DNA from: Dipteris shenzhenensis
Taxonomy: Eukaryota > Polypodiophyta > Polypodiopsida > Gleicheniales
Direction: 5' to 3' (one strand)
Length of the DNA: 64,000 nucleotides
Assembly (NCBI GenBank): GCA_047967505.1
Contig: CM106541.1
The notes under the pieces were generated by a model. That model saw nothing but the letters and a program-made list of their open reading frames with translations. It had not been told where the DNA came from and did no database searches. Of the stretch, positions 1 through 10,916 are shown piece after piece. Within the stretch, counting starts at the first letter, position 1; each line of letters begins with the position of its first letter. The translations under genes and the position numbers were made by a program.

Positions 1-264
1 AGATCTTTTAGTCTTCTCTGTTGGTGGGTCTGCCATCTCAGCATACGAGGGCTCTGAGAAGGACACCTTCTTCCTGAGGCGGCCCGGTCCATGGTTTGCT
101 CAACTTTTAGCTTCATGATGACCACAACCTTTGCATTCCTTACATTTAAATGATCACGCTCATTCATGGCTTGCGGCTTTGTTGGGGATTGAAGTAGAAG
201 CTTCACGTGCCAAGAAATCAAGGAGAAGTGAGCTTTCTTGTTGCGTGATTGAAGGGATTTCTTG
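1..264. repeat. 83-bp tandem duplication and possible zinc-knuckle relic
   Basis: The stretch starting GATTGAAGTAGAAGC at 188 recurs at 271, so the end of the RNase H relic next door has been duplicated once. On the minus strand at about 90-140 a short CKECKGCGHHEAKS read resembles a retroelement zinc knuckle, but it is broken by stops and its spacing is imperfect. Confidence 0.5.
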
Positions 265-654
265 TTGCGTGATTGAAGTAGAAGCTTCACGTGCCAAGAA
301 ATCAACAACTAGATTTTCAGCTCAAGGGATATGCTGAATTTTTATCTCTTTAAATTGTCGGCAAAGTTCCAATGCTTGTTGATGTCGTGGAACCAAGCCT
401 TCGCTCCGCACCTTCCACCTTCCATTAACTTGTTCGCACACGAGTTAAGAATCTCCTTGCACCTCAAGTTGCTTGATGCGATGTTCTTGCGTCTTTTGTA
501 GCCCAAAAATGAGTGCCGAGTACTCAGCTTAGTTGCAAGTACTTGCTGGTGCAGACTTGCTATAACAATATACCTCACCTCCTGGTGAAGTGAGCTTCGC
601 ACCCATACTAGCAGCCTTGGTCGAAGGTTTGTATGCACCGTCAAATTAGAGGAG
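265..654 (-). pseudogene. Retroelement RNase H domain relic (plant/archaeal-type)
   Basis: Read on the minus strand from about 654, one frame shows the full order of a type-I RNase H: W.L.FDGA, P.GEV, AEYSALIFGL, LEVQGDS.LV..QVNGRWKV, then IP.AENLVVDFLAREA. The acidic residues D (FDGA), E (AEY), D (GDS) and the last D (VVDFLA) are all kept, but at least four stop codons interrupt the frame. The layout resembles the additional archaeal-type RNase H of Tat-clade Ty3 elements or of plant LINEs. No RT or integrase is attached, so it is an orphan fragment. Confidence 0.75.
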
Positions 655-1060
655 CCAAGATGTCATCATACCAAGACTAAAATCCGGACATCCCAAGTTT
701 CTCGGTAGTCCAAGATAGGTAGAAGGAGGGGGTGGGGAGAATTCAATACTTGAGTAAGACGTTCAACATGAAATAAACTTGCAATCCTTTGTTGATAGTT
801 TATCTTTAGACAAAAAAAAATTACAATTTGGAGCTCAAAATGAGACACAAAGGATTGATTAGGTACAAAGGGATTCCTTGGTCGAAACATTACCAATCAT
901 AGCCGAGTCTCAGAAATCTTTGTAGTGAGATCGAGAAGAAATCATTCAAGACGAGCTTATCCACAGGAATTAATAAGCAGATACGCCAAATCTCTCGCCA
1001 AGCTTGGGGAACATCCCACCCTTTGAAGAATGTCACCCTTTTGATTATTTCCGATGTAGC
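655..1060. other. No supported gene
   Basis: Minus-strand open stretches (666-896, 890-1141) show no recognisable domain. They seem to belong to the same decayed element as the 200-bp duplication next to them. Confidence 0.4.
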
Positions 1061-1460
1061 AAGTAGCTCGATGACCGCACAATGAGTAGAATTGAAATCA
1101 AAGTCCTCCCAGTATCTCACTAGTTCTTTACCTTGAATCATCTGTGGTGTATCATCCCACCCGTCGTCTCCTTGTGCAATGCATTGTACAATCAGTTTTT
1201 AAAGATCGACATGAAGATCAAGAAAGAGATCTCGCCAATGGGTAGCCGTAATGATATAGTAAGTAGCTCGATCACTGCACAATGAGTAGAATTGAAATCA
1301 AAGTCCTCCCAGTGTATCACTAGTTCTTCACCTTGAATCATCCACAGTGTATCATCCCACCCGTCGTCTCCTTGAGTAATGCATTGTACAATCAGTTGTT
1401 GAAGATCGACATGAAGATCAAGAAAGAGATCTCGCCAATTGGTAGCCGTAATGAGCGGAG
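1061..1460. repeat. Two-copy tandem duplication, period 200 bp
   Basis: Both copies begin AAGTAGCTCGAT and run to GGTAGCCGTAAT. Copies are 1061-1260 and 1261-1460, about 90% identical by eye. On the minus strand both encode WEDFDFNSTHCAVIELL, an unrecognised peptide. Confidence 0.9.
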
Positions 1461-1699
1461 GACCAAGCACCAGATCCTTGAGCTCGTTGAGAAGTGACAT
1501 AAATATCTATCCTCCTCGTGCGGCGTGCGTCCAAGGAGTGAACTTGAAAAAGTTCAGAATCTGCGATCTAGTATGAGATATGAATAGAGCACATGAAATG
1601 AAGTACTTTTTCTTTTTACAAGAAGAGGAAACTCCCTAGGGTTAGAGAGTTACAGCTCATGAGATTTCACCATATAAGCAATATCATTACACTTTCATC

Positions 1700-1845
1700 A
1701 CTTTCTATTTGTTGGCCCATTGGTAAGTCTTCCTTTTGTGAATGGGGAGGTCTTGGGTTCAATTCCCACTCCTTAATAAAAAGAAAAGAGAGGAGAGGAG
1801 AGGAGAGGAGAGGAGAAGGAGAAGGAGAAGGAGAAGAAGAAGATA
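1700..1845 (+). other. Possible tRNA-derived SINE head followed by purine tract
   Basis: TTGGCCCATTGG (1712-1723) resembles a Pol III A box, and GGTTCAATTCC (1756-1766) is a perfect B-box match at a tRNA-like distance. A (GGAGA)n/(GAAGGA)n purine tract follows at about 1781-1843. No poly-A or poly-T tail and no target-site duplication was confirmed, so this is tentative. Confidence 0.35.
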
Positions 1846-1892
1846 GGGGCACGAGATCTTTTATAGAAGCTCGAAAAGTTTGTCCGCGACGG

Positions 1893-2132
1893 AAAGATGC
1901 GCCAGAAGACGCAGAAACTCAGAAAAACAATCGCGATCTGTCCGCGACGCAAATGCGCCAGAAGACGCAAGAACTCAGAAAAATAGTCGCAATCTGTCCG
2001 TGATGCACAAATGCGCCAGAAGACGCAAGAACTTAGAAAAATAGTGGCGATCTATCCGCGACGCGCAAATGCGCCAGTTGCAACCAGGAGACGTGCGTAA
2101 ATGCGCCAGTTGCAACCAGGAGACGTGCGGGT
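1893..2132. repeat. Minisatellite, 56-58 bp units then a 32-bp unit
   Basis: The word ATGCGCCAGA(A/G) starts units at 1897, 1953, 2011 and 2069. A 32-bp unit ATGCGCCAGTTGCAACCAGG.. then repeats at 2069 and 2101. Confidence 0.85.
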
Positions 2133-2940
2133 GTTGCAGATGGGTCTGGTATGACCAGAAGATTCGCAACCTGGGAACTGGAGCAGAAGACACGCAAACT
2201 GGAGGTGCAGAAGCAGAGAACTGCACATGGAAGGTGCCGCAGAAGTACAGCCAGCCGTAAGCATGACTCTCTTCCCTTGATGTCTCCATCTCTAGATTTC
2301 ACCTCCCATCATATACATGCTCCTCTTCCCCCGAAAGGAAGGATGGGGGGAAATCAAAGTACTAGCTGGGTGGCTTTACAAGAATGAGCGTGTTATATCA
2401 AGGAATAGCCCCCTCCTTTTATAGCCAAGAGAGGGGGTCTCTCCTAATAAATGCATCCTCCCACATGCATGGTATGTATGGAAGAGTCTCCCATGTGGGC
2501 TAGGTGGGTACGCACTCTCAATTGTGTGCAACAACCCTTTGCCTCATTTTTTCACATAAATCAAACCCCATATCCCAAGTCTAAGATACTCCCTTGGTTT
2601 CCTTCAAATTTTATAATTCGTTCAAACATCTAGGAGGACAAGTGGAGGGTTGGCACAAGAAGTCTTGCCACGTCATTCTACTTTCCCAATTATTTAACTT
2701 GTATTCTTTGACTATCTACACCCCCCCCCACATGGGCTTGTCCTACATGGAGGAAATAATTCAATATAATATCTATCTCCACCTATTTTATATTACTTCT
2801 CCCATGGTCCTTGGGCCATGTCTCACTAAATGCAGGCATGGGGCCGCCTAGGTGGAGGGGTGGCACATGGAGGAACCATGCCACCTTACCATTTTATAAT
2901 ATAACTACAATGGATTATGTACAACATACCTTATGGATCC
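2133..2940. other. Intergenic/intronic sequence without gene
   Basis: No conserved domain on either strand. Contains short GTGGAGGGGTGGCACATGG-like words (about 2850-2870) related to the dispersed repeat that follows. Confidence 0.4.
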
Positions 2941-3086
2941 TCTTACGTGGAAGGGTGGCACGTGGTCATGCCCTCCTACCTCAACTATGGGCCCTATGCA
3001 CACCATATTTTATTATACTATTGCCACACATACAAGCACACACATATATTTATGCCTTTTACCGGGGTCAAATTTATGTTCATAAC
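2941..3086 (+). repeat. Dispersed repeat, inverted copy at 30292-30433
   Basis: From ACGTGGAAGGGTGGCAC to TTACCGGGGTCAAATTTAT this segment is about 90% identical to the reverse complement of 30292-30433. Function unknown; the GC-poor, non-coding make-up suggests an LTR or a non-autonomous element. Confidence 0.8.
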
Positions 3087-3329
3087 AACACACGCATACT
3101 CTATTTTTTTTGGGGTGAAACTTGAGCGCTCGCGCGCACAGTTTTTCTTTTTGGTAAAAGAAATTTTTCTTGAAGAAAGAATTTACTTTCATAGCTTTTC
3201 CAAAGTGGGACAGCTACTACTCGTAACAAAATCCTGACTACTACTCGTAACAAAATCCTGACAACTAAAATCAGTAAAAGCTGCTTTAGTAAAGAATAGC
3301 TAGTACAAAAGAACTAGAAACACTCAAAA

Positions 3330-3830
3330 AACACTTACAACTGGGCCACCAAAAGATCTCCTACAGAGAGCAAACTAGGGAGGAATGAAATAAATGATAA
3401 AGATCCAGAACAGAGTGTCCATAGAGCCAAGAAGTACGGGCATGATATGATGAACATAGAGCCCAATAATGACACCAACTGAAAAATTGAATGTAGTCGG
3501 GAGTGGTGGTATATCTTCCAAACAACCAAAACTTTTTGCCAAAAGCAATACGAGGAAAACGGGCACGAAGATAAGTCCCCAATCTGGGAAGAAAGTCACG
3601 GGCAATCGGTTAAGTCCAAAGTAGATGAAGGACTGTCTCTCGTGGATGCGAACAAGATGGACAATGCAAAGAATTAATGCGCCTGGCAGCCAAGAGAGAA
3701 CCCACTAGCAAAGCACCAATCAAACATCGCCATAAGAAAAGCCATTGTCGAAGTGGGAGCTTATTGTTCCAAATACGGCTAAGAGAAACCTTCCACCAAG
3801 CAAGTGCTTTGTCAAGATGCGAGATAGAAA
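3330..3830 (-). pseudogene. LINE ORF2 C-terminus (zf-RVT domain) relic
   Basis: Minus-strand reading gives ALAWWKVSLSRIWNNKLPL, then FLWRCLIGALLVGSLLAARR and CPSCSHPRETVLHLLW, the zinc-binding zf-RVT domain (IW...P.K..FLWRL..G.L......R.....C..C....E...HL). A stop follows HLLWT, but the frame continues to about 3335. The matching RT part of a LINE is at 4455-5140 on the same strand, so the two are probably one element split by the Penelope-like fragment between them. Confidence 0.8.
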
Positions 3831-3899
3831 GACCTCACTCATGAATCCATGGTTGCTGAAGAAGAAGATGATAAGCTTTCATGGCAATGTCTTATTGCT

Positions 3900-4390
3900 A
3901 TCAATACTTGCCCTATCATTTTACATAAGCTTAGCGAAGTTAGGTGTTTTATAGATGATTTATTGTACTAGATGTTCCTGACTTTCAAGCTTTATGTACA
4001 AAGACGCTTGTGCTTTTGAGAAGGAATCTATCCTCCTGACTTTTGTGAACTGAACTGCACTTCAAAAAGGAATTATTGTGTTTTCTTAGATCTTAGACTT
4101 TCTCAATCTACTGTAGGATTAGAGCTTGATGTATATGATAAATGTGGACAATCTGAATATAGTGGTTTACACATTATAAAAATGCCTCACATTGACTCAA
4201 ACATTTCTGATTTGGAGAAATATGGAGTCATTTCTTTCCAATTCCATAGATTTTTCCACCTTTCTACATCTAAGGAGTCTTTTATCACTCAATGTAGTAA
4301 TTTGATAAATTTACTAATACACAAGAGGTATAATCCAAGAAAAATAATGAAAAAAGTATGCACAATCGTAGATATGAAGTCTTTTATCTA
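3900..4390 (+). pseudogene. Penelope-like/unclassified reverse transcriptase relic
   Basis: In one plus-strand frame with two stops the order is KLSEVRCFIDDLLY, EGIYPPDFCELNCTSKRN, FLDLRLS, LELDVYDKC, MPHIDSNISDLEKYGVIS, FHRFF. This matches the palm and downstream region of an RT family with (Y/F)IDDLL...IYP.EL.LN.TS...FLDL.I...VYDK...PH.DSNI...YGV, which I associate with Penelope-like elements rather than LINE or LTR RTs. The IDD catalytic pair is kept. The upstream fingers are missing. It lies in the gap of a LINE running the other way. The class is an inference from memory. Confidence 0.65.
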
Positions 4391-4454
4391 TGGTATATCG
4401 GCTTTAGGCATGTTTAGAATGATTGAACATAAGCTGAAAACAAAAAGTTTGATT

Positions 4455-5140
4455 GACTATGCACTGAGATGGCATCCCTGACATACCAAACGATGGAGCG
4501 TCCACTTATCAGAAATATCCTCAGACAGAATGTAGGCAGCTTTACCGTTATAATGTAGCCAATAAATAACATGATGTATTTTTCCCAGAATCACAACAAC
4601 TGCTTGGTCTGTGGGATGAAATTCCATTGGAGCTTATTCAATGCTTTAGCAATGTCTACTTGTAGCAAAAGCACATTTTGCTGAGTGAACCTTGCATATT
4701 CTATCCCAACATAGTCATTGGCAAAATTATTTGTGATATTTCTATTAGGAATGAATCCATATTGGGTAGGATATATAAATCATTCAGGAAATGATAGGCA
4801 TAAGTGTAATCTCCAATCAACACATGTTTCACACAAGTGCTTCTTGGGAGCAATTTGACCAACCCTTGTTTCCATGTATCTAGCATTTGCTGATTTGCTG
4901 AGCATAATTGATCATATGTAATAAACCAATTGAGAGGGCATCCCAGTATGCAAGAACGAACTCTACAGTGAGACTATCCCTACTTGGAGACTTCCATTTG
5001 CCACATGATTTTATTTCACCTGTTAGTTCCCTTTCTTTGAAAGATGCCTCAAGGCATAATAGGACAGACTTGTTGTACAAGCTCCTATTGTGCCGATATA
5101 CCTCATGTGAGTGAAAATACATGCCCAAATTGTTGAGCAA
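4455..5140 (-). pseudogene. LINE reverse transcriptase relic
   Basis: Minus-strand frames show ELTGEIKSCGKWKSPSRDSL then TVEFVLAYWDAL (LINE motif GKSPGPDGLTVEFY..YWD), QYGFIPNRNI.NNFANDYVG (Q.GFI..R.I), LLQVDIAKALNKLQWNFI (motif A), LHYNGKAAYILS and CQGCHLSA (motif B, RQGCPLSP). Several frameshifts and stops separate the blocks. Motif C (YADD) is absent because the opposite-strand Penelope-like relic begins there. Confidence 0.8.
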
Positions 5141-5913
5141 AGTGAGTCACATAAGCGTGACCAAGTTGTGCCCGTGAGAAAATCAACAACCATCAAGTGT
5201 CCAAACTCGGCAAATTTTTCTAGATTGCCTGTTATCGTGCAAACTTTTGCAAAATTTGTTATTGAACAACCTTAGTTTCCCATTTGACAATTTTTCTGTA
5301 GTCATTGTATTGTAAGAAGTACTTAGCCTCACATAGATAGGCATTCTCAGTCTGAGATAAATCGTTCTTGAAAGATATATAGAGTGACATCACATGTTAT
5401 CTTAACCATAAAAAAGAATTCAACGATTTATAATCATTAATGATTTCCAAAACTCTAAAGTTATTAACCCTAGACTTCATAGTTTCATACCTTTTCTAGC
5501 CTCATGGATTCTCATGTGTTGAAGTCAACATCGTATGGACCTGAAACCAGCCTCAACAACGTAAAGGGTGGTAGGATCCACTTAGTTACAGCATACACAG
5601 TAATTTGACAAATAATTATGCACCACAGATTAAATCACAAGGGAGCTAGAGCGCTCCTACTCAGATACAAGGACACCGATTGGCCCCAAACATTGGCGCC
5701 CCTTGCGGTATTTATTTAACATTCATCGGAAGCCAAGCGGCTGATTACAAAGGTCCCTGGGAAGCTGCACCAGAGGCAAACCAACGCCCGTAGACTCCCC
5801 GTCCAGCCCACCCTGTAATTCCCTGCTCAACTCGAAATGGTGAAATGGCATCCAATTACTAGACAACCCTTTGTCCTCAGCCAACCAAAGCATGTAACAG
5901 AGACCCCAAAAGC
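5141..5913. other. No supported gene
   Basis: AT-rich, stop-rich sequence on both strands. It may include the 5' part of the neighbouring LINE, but no endonuclease motif is visible. Confidence 0.4.
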
Positions 5914-6247
5914 ATCCACTATCTGTGCCACACCTTCAATTGCACAACCAAGTGCCCAACCAGCCAGCCACGGCTGAACAACTGCAAGACAAGCCCTCAA
6001 CAACCAAACTCTGGTGCAATCAATCAACAAAGCACTTCCAAACAGGTTGCCTCAATCTATACCCTCTCTAGCCATTGCCCATCCACTATTTGTGCCACAC
6101 CTTCAATTGCACAACCAAGTGCCCAACCAGCCAGCCACGGCTGAACAACTGCAAGACAAGCCCTCAACAACCAAACTCTGGTGCAATCAATCAACAAAGC
6201 ACTTCCAAACAGGTTGCCTCAATCTATACCCTCTCTAGCCATTGCCC
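5914..6247. repeat. Two-copy tandem duplication, period 167 bp
   Basis: CATCCACTATYTGTGCCACACC starts near 5913 and again near 6080, and both copies end CTCTAGCCATTGCCC. Near identical. Confidence 0.92.
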
Positions 6248-6920
6248 AACAGCATAAATCAACCTTTCTTCGCGAGGAAAGAAACCCAAACGCAATAACT
6301 AGCCAGCTACCAATCAGGGAACGACAAAAGCAGGCAAAAAGCAAGCCTTCTTCTACCGGGGCTGGAAAACCTAGATCCTGTGGAGAAGAGCTGATTCTGC
6401 TCTGGCACAGCCCCAAAAGCAGCTTAGAAGAGGACACCCACACTTGGAAAGTTACCAAAATCAGCAGCAACACCCAGAAGCTCCCCAGAATCAAATCGCA
6501 AGTTCCCTATAGAGCTTGGACAGCCTGGAAAGCAAATCACAATCTCCAACAGCCTAGAAAGAAAATCACAATCTCCAACAGCTTCCTAGACAGGTCGCAA
6601 TCACCTGGAACAGCCTTGGAACAAGTCGCAGCCACCTATAACAGCCCGAAATACCTGGAGATCAAATTACAACGTGAAGAAGACACCCTGGCAGAAATCG
6701 CAATCTACAACAGGCTCTTGGATCAGGTGCGATTTCTCTGGCAGGTTCTGGATGCATTGGAATTGGCCTTGGCTAATGGCAATTTCCCTTGGCAGGCTCT
6801 GGATGCTCCTGGTAGATAGCGATTTGGCTCTGGTAGCACCTAGCAAGCTTTGGCAGCTCGCAATTGATGATTTGGCTCCTCTAGAACTGATTTTGGCCTT
6901 CTATCCCAAAAAACAGGGCC
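6248..6920. other. Internally repetitive non-coding stretch
   Basis: Degenerate words around AAATCACAATCTCCAACAGCC recur between about 6530 and 6800. An open frame from 6181 to 6819 (212 codons) starts inside the 167-bp duplication and has a Lys/Gln/Ser-rich repetitive product without a domain; I regard it as chance. Confidence 0.4.
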
Positions 6921-7372
6921 CTCTGCTTTTTTTGGAGTCCTGTGCTAAAATTAGCACTTCTTAATTGCACCACTCTTTTGGCCCCCTTGTTGCACACTTT
7001 GGCCCTAGAAATAATATGCCTAGTAACTGAGCGCACATTCACAATTCCCAAGGGCCCACTAGGGAATTTTAATTCCCCAAGTCCTGTCCCATGGCTGGAC
7101 CCTCGTGCCTCAAAGGCTCAAGGAAGTCATGCGCAAATTACGGGCTCTCTGCTCTTTTTGGAGTCCTGTGCTAAGATTAGCAATTTTTAATTGCACCACT
7201 CTTTTGGCTCCCTTGTTGCACACTTTGGCCCTAGGAATTAAATGCCTAGTAAGTGGGCGCACATTTTCACAATTCCCAAGGGCCCACTAGGGAATTTTAA
7301 TTCCCCAAGTCCCGTCCCATGGCTGGACCCTCGTGCCCTAGAGGCTCAAGGCAGTCACGCGCAAATTATGGG
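6921..7372. repeat. Two-copy tandem duplication, period 226 bp
   Basis: CTCTGCTYTTTTTGGAGTCCTG begins both copies (6921 and 7147) and each ends in TCATGCGCAAATTA-like sequence. It lies just beyond the 3' end of element A and may be part of its LTR; no second LTR was found. Confidence 0.88.
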
Positions 7373-7929
7373 AGTCGCAAATCAAGAGTCCCATAATTTC
7401 ATGTCCTCATGATGGACCCCCTGTTGAAAGAAGGCAAACGTCCTCGATTGCCTGCAAACCAAACAAAAAGAAATAATAGCAATGGAAAATTCTAAAGCAA
7501 ATGAAATAACCAAAGCTGAAATAGAAAAATAACCAAATAGCCAAATTTAAAAGATAGACAATAATGCCGTTAATAGATCAACCAAGTTAGAATGGGAGCG
7601 ACCCAACAGACCAACCAAACCTGAAAGGACAGTGTACCAATGCCGCCAACAGGTAAATGAACAATGAATATGTATTTGTAGAGCCATGGTAACAAATACA
7701 AAATACATTGCACATAAGATGCACCAAAACCAAGTGGCTAGCATACCAAGCATAGAGGCCCTCATGGTGAAGATATTGTCAGTAACGAGTACCTCGGGTA
7801 AAACAAAATGCAACATCAAGTGTCCTCTAGATACATGAGCGGGTCTGTACAAAAGAATGGAAGTACTAACTCCCCCCCCTGTGCATCAGGTAATGCTATA
7901 GACACTTGGCGCTTTGCTGAACCTGAATG

Positions 7930-8309
7930 AGTGCCACACAAAGTGGGCTCCAACTGGAAAGCCTCCAGGTAAAGCTGTAACACTTGGGAAGTATGTGCTA
8001 ACTCGTCCTCGTCCATCCACTTAACATGCAATGATGAATAGTTACAAAATTTCACCTAGTAGCGTCGTGCAACTTTACCTCTTACCTTCCTTTCCCTATG
8101 TGCTAGAATCTGCTCGGGTACAAGTTCTCATCCATGTCTTCCATCTTTGGCTGGATCTCCAGAGGCAGATCCGTAGGCACATCACCTTGAAAAGGCTTAA
8201 GGAGACTCACATGAAAAGAATTATGAATCTTCCAATGGTCAAGTAATGGTAAGCAAAATGCTACATCATTAATATGCTGAGTTACCTTGAAAGGCCCATA
8301 GTACCTCAT
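7930..8309 (-). pseudogene. Element A integrase C-terminus and degenerate chromodomain
   Basis: MRYYGPFKVTQHINDVAFCL then KIHNSFHVSLLKPFQGD is the GPY/F module of chromovirus integrases (RYYGPF.V...I..VAY.L.LP...IH..FHVS.LK). After stops, HVKWMDEDELAHT..VL...FQLE resembles a decayed chromodomain (VKW...DATW...L...P.F.LE). Confidence 0.75.
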
Positions 8310-8363
8310 ACTCAGCTTAGGGAATAGCCGAGTACGAACCCGTGTACTTTTCAGCCTTGCTTT

Positions 8364-9514
8364 TTAAAAATGCAGCATAATCACTTCACCATCACATCCC
8401 TGTGACAAAAAAGGCCTTTCCTTCTTGGAAAGTGCATGCATAGGGGCTGCAATTTCTGCAAAGTGACGGAGAAAACGACGGTAGTAGAAACACAAATCCA
8501 AGAAACTACAAACCTCGTGCAAATTCTTTGGTTGTGGCCAACTTTGTATTGCTTCCAATTTAGGTGGATCCATACGAACCCCATACTTGGAAACAATATG
8601 ACCCAAAAAATGAATCTCAGCCATAAAAAACTCTCTCTTTTTGGTTTTTATGAACACCCTCTGCTTCCTAAGCTCAGCAAACACAATCGCGAGATGCTCC
8701 TACTGCTCCTTCTCAACTTTCGAAAACACAATCATGTCATCAAAGAATGTACCCATGAAGGCTCTGTGGTCTTGAAAGATCGTGTCCATCATGTGATTGA
8801 AGGTGGCATTAGTGAGTCCGAAAGGCATAACCAAAAACTCATACAACCCAAAAGAAGTCTTAAACGTTGTCTTATGCACATCTTCTGGATGTATGCGAAC
8901 CTGTGATACCCACTCTTTAAATCAATGCGGCTGAAAACAGCTCCCCCTTTCAACCTATCCAGAATATCATCTATCTTGGATATAGGGAAGCGATTCTTAA
9001 TCGTGATCTTATTCAAGGCACGGTAATCAATACACATACGCCAAGAACCATCCTTCTTCTGAACCAACAGAACTGAAGAGCAATAAGATGATGAACTTGG
9101 CTGAATCAGCCCCTTCTCCAAAAGTTCATTTACCTGACACTGTATCTCCTCCTGCTGCACCGCACTAACTTTGTAAGGTGGTTTGTTGGGTGGATTACTG
9201 ATAGGTATGATGTCAATCCCATGGTCCTCCGGCGTTTGTGGTGGAAGCTCACTAGGCAACTCATTAGAAAAGCAATCTGAAAATTCAGTTAGAAAAACAG
9301 CCCTTTGCTTTTCCAAACGGGAAACGGTATGCTCTTCATTTACAGGGGGTATCTCTCTAGCAAAAACCATGTATACAGAAATATGTCTTTTCATTACAGA
9401 ATTAATGATAGAAGCCGTTACAACTGGGACAGACTCCCCTTTTAATTTTGCATCAATTACATGGGTCTTCCCCTTATGTGAAACTGTAATTTTTCTCTTC
9501 TTGGCTTCTATCAC
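8364..9514 (-). pseudogene. Element A reverse transcriptase
   Basis: Minus-strand 9514-8789 gives PYKVSAVQQEEIQCQVNELL, QPSSSSYCSSVLLVQKKDGS, WRMCIDYRALNKITIKNRFP, FSRIDLKSGYHR. After a frameshift come LVMPFGLTNATF, GTFFDDMIVFSK (the catalytic YxDD box as FFDD), and from 8684 FLGHIVSKYGVRMDPPKLEA. At about 8395 the frame passes straight into integrase C-terminal sequence, where RNase H should begin. Confidence 0.88.
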
Positions 9515-9520
9515 CGCATC

Positions 9521-10234
9521 CTAGCGATGCATCCATGGCATACCCAACAAAACGTCACAACCTGCAAGGGGCATAATATAAAAGTCTTCTCTGTCCACAA
9601 AAGACTCAATATGCAAGCGCAACTTCCCTGTGATAGGTGTGACAGGAGTGGTGAACTCCGGGTTAGCCATACCGGTTTCATAGCTCGGTCCCATCTCCTC
9701 GGCTCGAATGCCGTATTTTGCTGCCATATTTGGAGAAATAAAGTTGGCCTTTGCACGTGGATCAAAGAAAATAATGGTTGTTTGATCCCGAACCTTACCC
9801 CAAGCTTTGCATAACTCAGTTTCCTCACCCTGGTGTTGTTCATTGATCACATCAGGCATCAAACCAGCCATGGTATTCTGTTTCTTCCCCTTCTGATCAC
9901 CTTTGCATGCATCAGCCTTCTCCTCATTCCACTTTGGGCAATCCCGAGACACATGACCTGGTTCTTTGCATTTAAAACATCTCTTTTCTTCATAGAGAGT
10001 TTTACGCTCCTCTAGACTCAAATAAGCAGCTGTCTTTTTATTGTTTAGTCGCCACCCTGCAACAAACGCAGCCTTCTGACGATTAGCCTTCTTCTTTATT
10101 TTGAAAAATCGGAGCCCAGATCTCTTGTCTGTGTCTTCCTTCTTCGATTCTTGCTTCTTTCCACCTTTGAACCCAAAAGTCTTCCCCTGCATCAAAGCAT
10201 ATGCCGTGCTAGCATTCTCGATAAGCTCAGACAT
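9521..10234 (-). pseudogene. Element A gag C-terminus (zinc knuckle) and protease
   Basis: This 237-codon open frame holds a Lys-rich stretch, one CCHC knuckle CFKCKEPGHVSRDC, and an aspartic protease. The protease active-site line reads FFDPRAKANFISPNMA where the usual form is DSGA..NFI. The flap-distal GCDVLLGMPW motif is intact. In the family Asp acts with Ser/Thr-Gly, so DPR is unusual. Confidence 0.82.
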
Positions 10235-10916
10235 ATTGGAGATTTAGTCTTTGTGTAGTAGTCTCTCAACTCCTTGGGCAGCTTGCAGCAATATTTCTCA
10301 ACTTGCTCAGCAAAAGGAACAATCCGATAGGAGCTAACAGGCAACAAGGCCGCCCAAAACTTGCTGTTATACTCCTCTAACTGCAATTATTGGAATTCAG
10401 CTCATGCCAAGCAGTCATGATATCCACCTCAAAAGTCGTGGTAAGCCACGCAGGTGAAAACACCTATTTGAAACCTACCCACGTGTTTGGTGCGGTGTTT
10501 TGCATAAGCATAGTGATCCACCACTGAAGTGCATTTCCCTTTAGAAAACTTGCAGCCCGGCGTATTTTGGATGGCTGTGTGAAATTCCCTCCTGTGTAGG
10601 CTGCATCAAACTGCTGCAAAAAGGTCAAGGCCTTAAGTTTATCCTGCACCCCACTAAATGTCTCAAATTTTACTGCTGCACCAGTCTCTTTAAAGTCTTT
10701 CATCTTCCCTTGAGGTGCCAAATTATTGTATACAGGTGCTTGGGCAAAAGGGACAGCAACACTCACTCTATCTTCCACACTACCAGCATTGGGAAAAGCT
10801 GTATTATTCAGACCAGCACCCGTATTTTGCATATTTCCCCAACCAGGGTTACTTGTTGCTGCATTGGGCATACCTGTTTGCATCCCTGCGGCTGCTCCAA
10901 CATTTGCATACATCAT
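10192..10916 (-). pseudogene. Element A gag (capsid part)
   Basis: A Gly/Ala/Asn/Met-rich N-terminus (MMYANVGAAAGMQTG..) precedes VKFETFSGVQDKLKALTFLQ..FDAAY, ASFLKGNALQWW, the usual Ty3 capsid signature (F.G....W...). A stop at about 10464 and a frameshift lead into LEEYNSKFWAALL...QVEKYCCKLPKELRDYY. The reading may start further upstream (about 11150), where GQFGPTQGNNFQSM is in the same style. Confidence 0.75.

Noticed and set aside
1757-1770. A functional tRNA gene
   Set aside because: Only A/B-box-like words; no cloverleaf stems or anticodon loop could be folded by eye.
6181-6819. 212-codon open frame as a host or TE gene
   Set aside because: Begins inside a recent 167-bp duplication, internally repetitive, Lys/Gln/Ser-rich, with no domain.
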